In this document: one piece after another, positions 46,826-55,875 of the stretch
Layout: every line of letters begins with the position of its first letter
How positions within the stretch are numbered: position 1 is the stretch's first letter
DNA from: Flavicella sediminum
GTDB taxonomy: Bacteria > Bacteroidota > Bacteroidia > Flavobacteriales > Flavobacteriaceae
Reading direction: 5' to 3'
DNA: 64,000 bases
Assembly (NCBI RefSeq): GCF_006381105.1
Contig: NZ_VDET01000002.1
Span: 651,546-715,545 of the forward strand
Position numbers and translations under genes: made by a program
The notes under the pieces: generated by a model
The model's input: only the letters and a program-made list of their open reading frames with translations
Databases searched by the model: none
What the model was told of the DNA's origin: nothing

Positions 46826-48367
46826 TTAAATGTGACTTCCGGTAACAACTTTACTGTCTCTAGTTTCATTGTATTTACGCAACAAATACGCTACTTTTTT
46901 TCTATATTTCTTAACTGCAACATAATTGAATCTTTCATCCTCTGTATCATTCGTTTTTAAATTGAACAATGCAATCGGAGTTCTTTTCATATTAGTCTTG
47001 TCCTTTTTATCAATTTGAATAATTAGTTTCCAATCCTTTTCAATAATCACCACTTCTCTTTGAGAACCGCCTTGAATCAGGATGTGACCACGTGTATGTT
47101 TTTTTTCTTTATTTGTAAATAAGGGTACTAAATTATAGGAATCCATTGCTTCATTTTCTGCTAATTTTGAGTTTGCAACGGCTGCAATGGTAGCTAAAAT
47201 ATCAGTTCCTAAAATAGGTGTATTATTATTTTGTCCTTCTTTTATTTGCTTTGGCCAAGAAGCTATAAAAGGCACTCGATGTCCACCTTCATAAGGATCG
47301 TTTTTGCAACCTCTGTAAATATCACTTGGATAATGATGAGCATTCCAAGAATCACCATCGGTATGTAAGCCCCCATTATCTGACGTAAAAATCAACAATG
47401 TATTGTCATAAACACCTTGCTTTTTTAATTCTTTTACCAACATACCTACTTGAACATCTAATTCTTTGATCATATCCATATGACGAGAAGGTGTTGTTCC
47501 TGCTATTTTTACACCATCCAATTCTGCTGCTGCAAGATGCGGTGTATGCACAGCTTGTGAGCAATAATACATAAAAAATGGGTTTTCCTTTTTCGCATTG
47601 TTGGCAATAAATTCCACAGCTTTATTTGCCAATATGGGGCCTATTTCTGAAGGCTGCCAATTAGAATCACCCAAGCCTTCTTTTTTATCCAAAACAGCAC
47701 CAATACTTTCCATATAGACCTTATCAATCAAGGCAATTTCAGATGATTTTTTCAAAGGCAACCATTGGTCATTTTCATAAATGGCATACGGCTCATTTTG
47801 AATTCCTGAAGGCAAGGTTACACTGTAATCGAAACCACTTTGTTTAGGACCAAAATCCTTAATTTTAGTGATATCTATATTCAAACTTGTTTTATTTCTA
47901 GTCGCAGCAAACAGTTCATTTGGATCACTTTTTTTGGCGAAACTTGTTCCCAAATGCCATTTTCCTATAAATGCTGTATGGTAATTTGCCTTCTTCATAA
48001 CTCTACCAAGCGTTGGTTGTTCCTTAGAAATTACTGACTGTGCATAACCAGACCAAACACCCCAAGGCAATGGACTTCTATAATTATTATTCCCTGTCAT
48101 GATAGAATAACGAGAAGTTGCACATAAGGCGGCAGGAGCGTGTGCACTTGTAAAATACATTCCTTCGCTTGCCAATTTATCAATATTCGGAGTTTCTAAA
48201 ACAACTTTTCCTTTGTGTAAACGGCGATAATGAGAAATATCTCCTACCCCAATATCATCTGCTAACACCACAATGACATTTGGTTTTGAATTTTCTTTTG
48301 ATTGCGATTTTACAGTTGTTGAAGCAATTACTAAAACAAATATTGCTATTATTTTTAATGAGTTCAT
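46826..48367 (-). CDS. Type I sulfatase with non-canonical CATSR motif
   Basis: A 513-residue exported sulfatase of family S1, paralogous to the one at 39459-40967 (shared GDISHYR, SAHAPAALC, SPLPWGVW, FGPKQSGFDYS). Metal-binding Asp residues are in LADDIGVGD. The maturation motif is C82-A-T84-S-R, with Thr (codon ACT) where Pro or Ala is normal for formylglycine-generating enzyme or anSME. The cysteine and arginine remain, so the enzyme may still be matured, less efficiently, or may have lost activity. It begins 2 bases after the BNR gene's stop and precedes GH2 by 30 bases. Confidence 0.9.
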   Translation of the reverse strand: MNSLKIIAIFVLVIASTTVKSQSKENSKPNVIVVLADDIGVGDISHYRRLHKGKVVLETPNIDKLASEGMYFTSAHAPAALCATSRYSIMTGNNNYRSPLPWGVWSGYAQSVISKEQPTLGRVMKKANYHTAFIGKWHLGTSFAKKSDPNELFAATRNKTSLNIDITKIKDFGPKQSGFDYSVTLPSGIQNEPYAIYENDQWLPLKKSSEIALIDKVYMESIGAVLDKKEGLGDSNWQPSEIGPILANKAVEFIANNAKKENPFFMYYCSQAVHTPHLAAAELDGVKIAGTTPSRHMDMIKELDVQVGMLVKELKKQGVYDNTLLIFTSDNGGLHTDGDSWNAHHYPSDIYRGCKNDPYEGGHRVPFIASWPKQIKEGQNNNTPILGTDILATIAAVANSKLAENEAMDSYNLVPLFTNKEKKHTRGHILIQGGSQREVVIIEKDWKLIIQIDKKDKTNMKRTPIALFNLKTNDTEDERFNYVAVKKYRKKVAYLLRKYNETRDSKVVTGSHI

Positions 48368-48369
48368 AG

Positions 48370-51300
48370 TTACTTTTTTACGAATTTGCCCGTGTTAATT
48401 TTATTTTCTGAATGAATGCGATAAAAATAAATTCCAGACTTTAAGGCAGAAATAGTAATTCCTTCTTTCTTATAAAGAGCTGTCATTAAAAGTTTGCCTT
48501 CTAAAGAATAAATTTGAAGATCTGAACTTTTTTCAATTCCTGAAATTTTTAATAAATCAGAAACAGGATTTGGATAAACACGTATTTCATTATTCTCCGA
48601 AAGAATTGTAGGAACCGCTAAGTTGGCAGAAGGGTCCATGGCCATATACCACCCACTTCCTCTAGTTGAAGCATAATATTTCCCAGGTACCGTATAATCT
48701 ATGGCAATATCATTTACTCTATCCGACTGGCCGTTTCCTTTGTTAAACTTCACCCATGTTTCACCTCCATCTTTCGACAAATAGGTTCCTGCATTTCTAA
48801 AAGAAACTTGCGCATTTGGCAAGGTTGAAACCATAATAATCGCAGCATCGTGTTTCGCAACCTCCACACGGTTTGTCCAAGGATAATCAAATATTTTAGT
48901 CCATGAAGCTAATTGATCATCGCTCACCCATAAACCTCCACTATCCGCAGATTCATTTTTAAAACCCGCTGTAATATATACTTTTCCATCCACCCCAAAG
49001 TGAATGTCATTAATTCCTGATGCACCAGAAATACTTGTTGTAGAAGCGACTTCGCTCCATGTCTCACCTTTGTTTATGGACTTAAACAAACCACCATTAT
49101 CACCAATAACGGTAGCATATAAAACACTTGAATTATTCGGGTCCATCACCAATCTAGAAACATCTAAAGAAGCCGGTAAGCCTGTATTTGGTTCTGTCCA
49201 AGTAACACCACCATCAGTAGATTTATGAATTCCATATCCAGTAACACTATCGCCCACCCATTCTAGTTTTAAAGTAGAACGTGGAACACAGAAGTACATC
49301 GTATTTGGATTGTCTTTATCAATTTGTAAACTCAATTGATGCACGGCTTGATCACCACCTCCTAAAACGGGCCAAGGAGTTGGAATTGGTGTACCTATAC
49401 TCGTCCATGTTGCACCGCTATTTGTAGATTTTAAAATTTGTCCTCTTTTTTCTTGTCTAAAAAATGTTGCATACCAAATAGTTGGATCTGTGGGATGAAC
49501 AACCACTGAACTTACCGAATGCTCTCCCCCTGTTATGTCAATTACTTGTGCTCCTTGAGCGCCTGCTCTGATACTTTCACCTTCATTATTTGTAAGCCAC
49601 AAACTGTTCTCGCCAGAAGGACAAAATACTTTGTTTGGCAATAAAGGTGACTGATAAAAACCATGGCCTGGCACATTGCTATTTCCTGCTCCCACCCAAC
49701 TGTCATTACTTGCGGTAGCTTCATCATCAATATCTAACCAAGTGCTTCCTTTGTCGTACGACACAAATCCTATTTTGGCCATTTGCGTATACAAGACCGA
49801 GCCATCAGCGCTAAATCGAACAAAATTACAGCCCTTACGTTCGTAATCATCTCTATTTACCCAATCACTTTTATACTTCATAGTAATATTTGTCCCCATC
49901 GGATTGTTTTTTTGGGTCACCCAATAAGCATCATCCTTTCCATTGTTCCAATTTTTTCCATTTCTGAGGGTAACAAACCAGCTAGTTCCTCCATTTGTAG
50001 TCCGCCAAATTTGTCCGGGTCTAAAATTATTTTCAGAAGCATTGGAATAGTTATTTACCAAATAGATATTATTCACATCAAACGGATCTACCGTAATCAG
50101 ATTAAAACGAGAACTAATATTTGTTGGTAAAGTTGGATAGGTTGTTTGCGCCTCTTCCCAAGAACTCAAACCAAAATAATGTGCTATAGATTGGTAATAA
50201 TCTTTCTTTATGTTGTAATTATCTGAAAAATAGGACAAGTCAACACCAAGATTTCCATCAATATTTGTCCAAGTTTCCCCTTTGTCGGTACTTTTAAAAA
50301 CACCCCCTTCATCATCTTCAACAGTAGTGCCATTAGCTTTCCAAGTGATATTACTCAAAGCATATATTGTGACAACATCCGTTGAAGTATCATGGTGTAT
50401 ATCCATAGAACGAATCATGTCATGATCTATTCCATTTGACTTTAAACTCCAAGTTGAGCCGCCATTTATACTTTTATAAAAACCATAATTGGTACCTGCA
50501 TACACAATTGAAGAATTTACTGGGTCTACACGAATGGTTTCTACCTCTGCATTTGAATGAATTCCCGAACTAGTCAAAGTCCAATTCAAGCCTTTATCCG
50601 TACTTTTCCAAATTTTACCCTGACTATTTACATCGACCTGTGTTCCTTTCGGAGCAGATTGAGGATACAACAGACGTCCATAATCACGCATTCTTCCGGC
50701 TCCTAAAAACCAAATATTTTCATTTTGTGGATCTACTGAAACACAAGCCAAATAAGAATTCCCTATGACATTTTGAGTAGCAGTTTGTCTGGCCCAAGTT
50801 TTTCCTTTATCGGTTGAAAAAAACAAATCTCCTTTCTTTTTTCCTGTCATAAAACCATAATCGGCGTCCTGTCTCGAAAAATCAACTGAATACATTTCAA
50901 TAGCACCTCTATAGTCAGAATGATAAGATGGTGCGTCTTCATTTAAAATAGTTTCATAGGTAAATCCTTTATCTGTAGACCTGTAAGAATTTCCCATATT
51001 GGGACTTGTAAAAACAATATTCGCATCAGTTGGATGGGTATAGAAACAGGTATTATTCCCACTCATTCCTGGACCAAACTGCACCCATTTTATGCTTTCA
51101 TCAGAAGCGATGTCTTTAGATTTGATATCTACAAAAAAACCAGTTTCTGGAACCATTTCTTCTATGACATAATCATCAAAATAGAATTCACCTGAACCAT
51201 CATCATTTGGTCGCATAGAAAATAACACATAGCCACCCGTACTATTTTCAGCAGCCGTAAAAACCGTAGAATATTTGACCCAGTTTGTACTAGACAAGGT

Positions 51301-51666
51301 CATATTTATGTGTCCTATTTTTGTACCTGAATTATTAAAAATTTTTATGTTCGGCTCATTATTTGTGCCAATGCTAAGCGCTTTGTAGTAAAATGAAATG
51401 GTATAAGCAACACCGTCTTTCCATTCAATATTTTTTGGAGTCCATAAATTCCCTTTTTGCCCCGTAGCAGTAAACTTCATATGCAAGCCATTCGTACCTT
51501 GATTTTTTGCCGCAGTTTTTATTTCGAAGTTAGCCAATCCTGATCCGCTAGTTGCGGCATCCCAATCTGTTGCCAAACTATTCTCAAAACCACTGGTAAA
51601 AACTTGTGCCATTCCTAAGCTAGGAAAAACGAACAGTAATACTATTTTATATAATTGTAGTTTCAT
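48370..51666 (-). CDS. CBM-BNR/sortilin-like beta-propeller protein, T9SS-secreted
   Basis: A 1098-residue secreted protein: signal peptide (1-20, GMAQ), a CBM4/9-like jelly roll (about 23-168, ending GEFYFDDYVIEE), two beta-propellers with about ten Asp boxes (STDKGKTW, STDKGLNW, SINGGSTW, STDKGETW, TTNGGTSW, STDGGVTW, SKDGGETW), and a type A T9SS sorting domain at the end (VYPNPVSDLLKI ... GKFVKK). It is a paralogue of the protein at 35461-38736, with WxQFGPGMxG at the start of the propeller in both, but only this one has the N-terminal carbohydrate-binding module. That supports an action on polysaccharide. First gene of its operon. Confidence 0.83.
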   Translation of the reverse strand: MKLQLYKIVLLFVFPSLGMAQVFTSGFENSLATDWDAATSGSGLANFEIKTAAKNQGTNGLHMKFTATGQKGNLWTPKNIEWKDGVAYTISFYYKALSIGTNNEPNIKIFNNSGTKIGHINMTLSSTNWVKYSTVFTAAENSTGGYVLFSMRPNDDGSGEFYFDDYVIEEMVPETGFFVDIKSKDIASDESIKWVQFGPGMSGNNTCFYTHPTDANIVFTSPNMGNSYRSTDKGFTYETILNEDAPSYHSDYRGAIEMYSVDFSRQDADYGFMTGKKKGDLFFSTDKGKTWARQTATQNVIGNSYLACVSVDPQNENIWFLGAGRMRDYGRLLYPQSAPKGTQVDVNSQGKIWKSTDKGLNWTLTSSGIHSNAEVETIRVDPVNSSIVYAGTNYGFYKSINGGSTWSLKSNGIDHDMIRSMDIHHDTSTDVVTIYALSNITWKANGTTVEDDEGGVFKSTDKGETWTNIDGNLGVDLSYFSDNYNIKKDYYQSIAHYFGLSSWEEAQTTYPTLPTNISSRFNLITVDPFDVNNIYLVNNYSNASENNFRPGQIWRTTNGGTSWFVTLRNGKNWNNGKDDAYWVTQKNNPMGTNITMKYKSDWVNRDDYERKGCNFVRFSADGSVLYTQMAKIGFVSYDKGSTWLDIDDEATASNDSWVGAGNSNVPGHGFYQSPLLPNKVFCPSGENSLWLTNNEGESIRAGAQGAQVIDITGGEHSVSSVVVHPTDPTIWYATFFRQEKRGQILKSTNSGATWTSIGTPIPTPWPVLGGGDQAVHQLSLQIDKDNPNTMYFCVPRSTLKLEWVGDSVTGYGIHKSTDGGVTWTEPNTGLPASLDVSRLVMDPNNSSVLYATVIGDNGGLFKSINKGETWSEVASTTSISGASGINDIHFGVDGKVYITAGFKNESADSGGLWVSDDQLASWTKIFDYPWTNRVEVAKHDAAIIMVSTLPNAQVSFRNAGTYLSKDGGETWVKFNKGNGQSDRVNDIAIDYTVPGKYYASTRGSGWYMAMDPSANLAVPTILSENNEIRVYPNPVSDLLKISGIEKSSDLQIYSLEGKLLMTALYKKEGITISALKSGIYFYRIHSENKINTGKFVKK

Positions 51667-51709
51667 TTGCTTCGGTTAATAGTTTTGAATGTCCCTTAAA
51701 CATACAGCA

Positions 51710-51717
51710 CAAATTTA
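51710..51717 (-). promoter_or_regulatory. -7 promoter element of the BNR-sulfatase-GH2 operon
   Basis: CAAATTTA on the plus strand reads TAAATTTG on the minus strand, an exact TAnnTTTG match 43 bases upstream of the BNR start codon. A TTG (CAA at 51734-51736) lies 16 bases further upstream as a possible -33 element. Confidence 0.5.
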
Positions 51718-51798
51718 CTCCTAAGCAACAATTCAACTTTAAACAAATGATTTTGTTTGTGTAGTATATGTGTTTTTTGAAGAAACACATGAACAAAA

Positions 51799-51833
51799 CA
51801 ACACCCCTTGATTATTTAAAACAAGGGGTGTTG
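51799..51833 (-). terminator. Rho-independent terminator after the GH105-sulfatase operon
   Basis: CAACACCCCTTG at 51799-51810 pairs perfectly with CAAGGGGTGTTG at 51822-51833 over an 11-base loop. A-rich sequence on the left gives the T-rich tail for minus-strand transcripts. It lies 66 bases past the stop of the sulfatase at 51900. Confidence 0.85.
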
Positions 51834-51899
51834 CAATATAAAAGAGATAGAGCTTTTTAAAAAATTCTGATCAAAAAACTCTTTCGTAAAGACTTTATT

Positions 51900-53336
51900 T
51901 TAGAAAGTACTTTTTGCTTTCGCTTGTATTTTCTCCTTTAAAAGCAAAGTCAATTCTGCTACTTTATCGAGGTTTATATCTGAAATATTTGTTGTCTCAA
52001 AAGGATCTTTTTCATGATCGTATAGTTCTGCACCTTTTTTATCATGAAGCGTAAATCTATATCTCTGAGTTCGTAGGGTATGAGCACCACCACGATAAGC
52101 AAAAGCCACATGCCCTTGTTTTTTTTCATTTTTCAACAAAGGAAGCAAAGAGGTTCCGTTGGTGAAATTTGGTATCTCTACGTTTGTCAACTCACAAAAA
52201 GTTGGAAATAAATCTACAGTTTCTACCACAGCCCTTGTGCTTTTTCCTTTTGTTTTGATACCTGGATAAGAAATAATAAGAGGCGAGCGCAAACCTTCTT
52301 CAAATAAATTGTGTTTTCCCCAAATAGCATGATCACCTAAATTCCAACCATGATCACCCCATAAAACAACTATGGTATTTTTATCGGCGCCGGTCTTTTT
52401 TAATTTCTTTAAAATTTTACCCACCTGAGCATCTGCATAACTAACACAAGCAGCATAATGTCTTCTAACCTCGTCGGCAAATTGCTTATCCACATTCGGA
52501 TCTTTATCCCAAAGATTGTATCTTCTAAATTCACCCGACTTATGCCATGTTGAAATTCCTATTGGTTTTTCTGGAGAAGGAATTGGAGGTAATTGAACTC
52601 CCTTATACAAATCCAAATATTTTTTTGGTGCCCCAAAAGGCAAATGAGGCTTTATCATTCCAACAGCTAAAAAAAAGGGTTTTGTTGTGTCGGCAGTCAA
52701 TTGCTCTAGTTGATGTAAAGCTTCTTTTGCAATATACCCATCCGGGTAAATCATATCGGAACCTTCAGTGCTTTGAAAAACATCCATATCTTTTGAATTT
52801 TTCCGAATTTCACCATTTGCCAAACCATGCATTGCTCCTCTAGGGTGCAACCATTCTGCCACTGGCATTAGATGTTTATCCCAAGCATTGGGCATTTCAA
52901 TAACATTCGGATCATTCCAATCGACACCACCTTCACCTCCAGGATGATGAGATACTTTTCCTATAGAAACCGTGGTATATCCATTCTTTCGAAACCATTC
53001 AGGCATGCTTAAATTAACCGAATTGTTTTTATTTTTCAATGCTTTCGCTCTTAAAAAAATAGCATCATTTTGCGGAGGACCATAAATACCCGTTAGAAGT
53101 GTGTAACGAGAAGGCCCACAACTTGGCGCATTGACATAATGATTCTTAAAAATGAGTCCTTTTTTTGCCAAGGCATCTATATTTGGAGACTTGATATAAG
53201 ATGCTCCAAAGCAGTTTAGCTCTGGCCGTAAATCGTCAATACAGAGCAATAAAATATTTTTCTTATTGGATTGTGCTACCGACAAACATGTGCATAAAAA
53301 CAGGCAACTTAGCGCTGTAATTCTAAATAATTTCAT
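51900..53336 (-). CDS. Type I sulfatase, iduronate-2-sulfatase-like
   Basis: A 478-residue exported sulfatase with signal peptide (1-22). The formylglycine cysteine is C73 in C-G-P-S-R, and the metal-binding motif is [13 protein letters not shown]. The IDDLRPEL motif, GIYGPP...NDAIFLR and GKVSHHPGG place it with the iduronate-2-sulfatase/choline-sulfatase-like branch, distinct from the other three sulfatases here. Marine members of this branch act on uronic-acid or rhamnose sulfates in algal polymers, which would fit the GH105 partner. It starts 4 bases after the GH105-BNR fusion's stop, a tight operon. Confidence 0.93.
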   Translation of the reverse strand: MKLFRITALSCLFLCTCLSVAQSNKKNILLLCIDDLRPELNCFGASYIKSPNIDALAKKGLIFKNHYVNAPSCGPSRYTLLTGIYGPPQNDAIFLRAKALKNKNNSVNLSMPEWFRKNGYTTVSIGKVSHHPGGEGGVDWNDPNVIEMPNAWDKHLMPVAEWLHPRGAMHGLANGEIRKNSKDMDVFQSTEGSDMIYPDGYIAKEALHQLEQLTADTTKPFFLAVGMIKPHLPFGAPKKYLDLYKGVQLPPIPSPEKPIGISTWHKSGEFRRYNLWDKDPNVDKQFADEVRRHYAACVSYADAQVGKILKKLKKTGADKNTIVVLWGDHGWNLGDHAIWGKHNLFEEGLRSPLIISYPGIKTKGKSTRAVVETVDLFPTFCELTNVEIPNFTNGTSLLPLLKNEKKQGHVAFAYRGGAHTLRTQRYRFTLHDKKGAELYDHEKDPFETTNISDINLDKVAELTLLLKEKIQAKAKSTF

Positions 53337-53340
53337 CTAT

Positions 53341-55776
53341 TTATTTTAAAACAATTCCTTTTACATCTGAAGCGTAATTTACAAAAGATTTCCACGGTCC
53401 ACTTAACCAAATTAAAACTTTGTGCCCTTCATTTGCAACTACAATTGGGCGAATATTTCTAAAACTTGAATTTTCAGTAATCGCTTCCCATTTTATGGTT
53501 GAAATATCATCAGCCTCTTTTATTTTAGCGGTGTAAATTTCATGAATATTGTTCATCTTTTCTCCCGTAGAAGGGTTTACATCTGTTGAAATATACACTC
53601 GTGTTGGATCTTCAGGATCAAAAGCCATTAAACCCGTATAACTACTTTCCATGGTGTACAAACAAGTTCCTGCGTAGGCAATTTCTCTATCAACCCACTT
53701 GCTACCGTTCCAACTATTAATTCTGAATCTATGATCCTCATTACTCAAATACAAAGTATATCCAAGGTGCGGATTATTTTCAGCATCTTTTCCCATGGCA
53801 CAAGTCCAAGCAGCGTTTGGTACACTTTCAAAACCGTGAGGCTTCTTCTTTGTTTCACTACCCACATATAATTTTTCAGCTTCTGGAGTTCTCAAAGGCT
53901 CTCCATTTGCTTCTTTAATTTTGGTTCCATCTACATTGTAAAAAGTTCCATTTCTAAATTCGGCATAATACAAACTATTCCCATAGGCACGAGGATGTCC
54001 ATCAGTAAAAGAAATTCCAACGGTATTTTCATCTTTTTGAATATAGCGAGCGTAAGGACGTTGTCTCCCTTCCACATCATCTGCAATAAAATGCGTTCTA
54101 TTACCCCAAGTTTTTCCATGATCTTTTGATGTGATATAACTCGGATTAAAAGAGGGTCCATCTCTAAAAAAATTATACAGTGTTTTTTCATTTTCTAAAT
54201 AATGAAGATTCATATAAGTAACTCCGCCCCTTCCTTTATACTCATGAACAAAAGTTTGTTTTTCTCCCCATTGTGTATAATCTGTTGTAGAAGAAATACT
54301 GTAATAATGTTTGTTTTCATTTGCATGTCTTGCCCAAACAGAAAGTACACTTCCATCAGGACGCGCATAAAAAGCAGGAACATCATGATCGTCGACTTGG
54401 AAATTTTTATCTAAAATAACTGTTCCTTGATCTGATTTTTTATCCAAATCATAAACACTCACTTTTACATCACCACTTTGTCCACTAACACCACCAATTA
54501 CTAATTTTCCGTTGTTGATAATCGCTCGAGGATCTTGGTACCAACACCAACCACCATCTTTCATAAAAGTAAGCGCATTGCTATTTTCTTCAACTACAAT
54601 TTTACGCTCTTTTTCCTTAAAATATTTATACATCTCGGCACCCGCAGCCAAAAATGCCCCAACACCATATACTTCAGTATAATCTTTAAAACTATTACCA
54701 GGAGCCGCGCCGATAGGTTGAATATATCCTACTAATCCCGCTTCATTTACACATTCAGTTAAAGCATTCCAACCTTTTAACATTACGGAAGTGTATTCAT
54801 TGGCAGGCAAGTACCCGTTGTTAATTCCCCATGCCAAACCGAAAACAAAAAAAGCAGAACCACTAATCTCCTTAGTTGGGTAGGCCTTTTCACCTCCTAA
54901 CAATCCAGATGACCAAGTACCATCCTTTCTTTGCGTTTTTTTAATCGTTTCAGCCATTTTTTTAAAAAGAGCAACATAAAATGGTTTTCCTTCCCAATTT
55001 TCAGGTAGATCTGGTATCATTATAGATAAACCGCCAAACACCCATCCATTTCCCCTAGACCAAAATAATTTTTCTCCGTTTTTTTCTTTTTTTGAAATGA
55101 ATGTTTTATCTCTAAAAAACAATTGTTCTTCATTGTCAAACAGCTTATCATAAGTCCTATGATATTGCTGATCCATAAAATTTAGATATTTTTCATTGCC
55201 TGTAGCCTCTGATAACTTCGCCCAAACTGGTGGTGCCATAAATAAGGCATCACACCATGTCCAGTGAAAATTATCTTTTTGATCACTATTTAAAATGGCG
55301 TCAAATTGTTTTTTTAAAGGTTTGATTAGTTTGCTATAACCAAACAATTCTCCCATATTCAAATAATTTTGACCAACAGCATGATCATCTGCATGGTACA
55401 TTCTTTTGTAAAGCTTCCATCCATTCTTTTGACCAATATTGTATAACCATTTTGAATATTTTGGATCGCCTGTAATTTCGGAAAACTCGAACATCCCTGC
55501 ATACAAAGCCGCACAGGTCCAATCCAAATCGTGGTGTTTTTCTCTATTATGCCATTTTTTTCTTTCACCTCCCACAGGTAGTGCTCTGTACTTCCCCATT
55601 TGTTCAAATGTAGCAATTTGCCAATCGGCTACTTTTGTCGTTAATTCTTTGACTTCCTTTGCTGTGGTACTATTTTCAATTTTAGCAGTATCTACTAAAA
55701 CGGCTATTTTTTTTCTGCTTTTACAACTTGTAAGAACAAGAAAACTGATGCATAAACAAATACTAATTTTTTTCAT
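53341..55776 (-). CDS. GH105 unsaturated uronyl hydrolase fused to a PL24/25-like propeller
   Basis: An 811-residue lipoprotein (LTSC, Cys18) with two catalytic-type domains. Residues about 45-390 are a GH88/GH105 (alpha/alpha)6 barrel with the catalytic Asp D176 in WTWCDALFMAPP, removing unsaturated uronic acid from lyase products. Residues about 400-811 are a BNR-4 beta-propeller like PL24/PL25 ulvan lyases. Residues matching the recalled PL25 catalytic set (His, His, Tyr, Arg, Tyr) occur in order with similar spacing: H464 in DDHDVP, H484 in WARH 20 residues later, Y521, R538, and Y575 or Y578 in RPYARY. The protein would thus cut the polymer and trim the new end. The PL role is inferred. 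Confidence 0.82.
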   Translation of the reverse strand: MKKISICLCISFLVLTSCKSRKKIAVLVDTAKIENSTTAKEVKELTTKVADWQIATFEQMGKYRALPVGGERKKWHNREKHHDLDWTCAALYAGMFEFSEITGDPKYSKWLYNIGQKNGWKLYKRMYHADDHAVGQNYLNMGELFGYSKLIKPLKKQFDAILNSDQKDNFHWTWCDALFMAPPVWAKLSEATGNEKYLNFMDQQYHRTYDKLFDNEEQLFFRDKTFISKKEKNGEKLFWSRGNGWVFGGLSIMIPDLPENWEGKPFYVALFKKMAETIKKTQRKDGTWSSGLLGGEKAYPTKEISGSAFFVFGLAWGINNGYLPANEYTSVMLKGWNALTECVNEAGLVGYIQPIGAAPGNSFKDYTEVYGVGAFLAAGAEMYKYFKEKERKIVVEENSNALTFMKDGGWCWYQDPRAIINNGKLVIGGVSGQSGDVKVSVYDLDKKSDQGTVILDKNFQVDDHDVPAFYARPDGSVLSVWARHANENKHYYSISSTTDYTQWGEKQTFVHEYKGRGGVTYMNLHYLENEKTLYNFFRDGPSFNPSYITSKDHGKTWGNRTHFIADDVEGRQRPYARYIQKDENTVGISFTDGHPRAYGNSLYYAEFRNGTFYNVDGTKIKEANGEPLRTPEAEKLYVGSETKKKPHGFESVPNAAWTCAMGKDAENNPHLGYTLYLSNEDHRFRINSWNGSKWVDREIAYAGTCLYTMESSYTGLMAFDPEDPTRVYISTDVNPSTGEKMNNIHEIYTAKIKEADDISTIKWEAITENSSFRNIRPIVVANEGHKVLIWLSGPWKSFVNYASDVKGIVLK

Positions 55777-55822
55777 GGTATAAATTTAGTCGGTTGGATT
55801 CACTAGAAATTTAAGGCATTAA

Positions 55823-55861
55823 AAAACACGTTTCACTACAAATTTGAATAAAACGTGTTTT
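55823..55861 (-). terminator. Rho-independent terminator after the oxidoreductase gene
   Basis: AAAACACGTTT at 55823-55833 pairs perfectly with AAACGTGTTTT at 55851-55861 over a 17-base loop, with an A run on the left that gives U-rich RNA on the minus strand. It separates the DUF1080-oxidoreductase unit from the GH105 unit. Confidence 0.78.
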
Positions 55862-55875
55862 GAATATATTTGAAA

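Noticed and set aside
51667-51899. Possible small RNA or gene in the gap between sulfatase and BNR genes
   Set aside because: The only structures are the terminator at 51799-51833 and a promoter element at 51710-51717; nothing else stands out.
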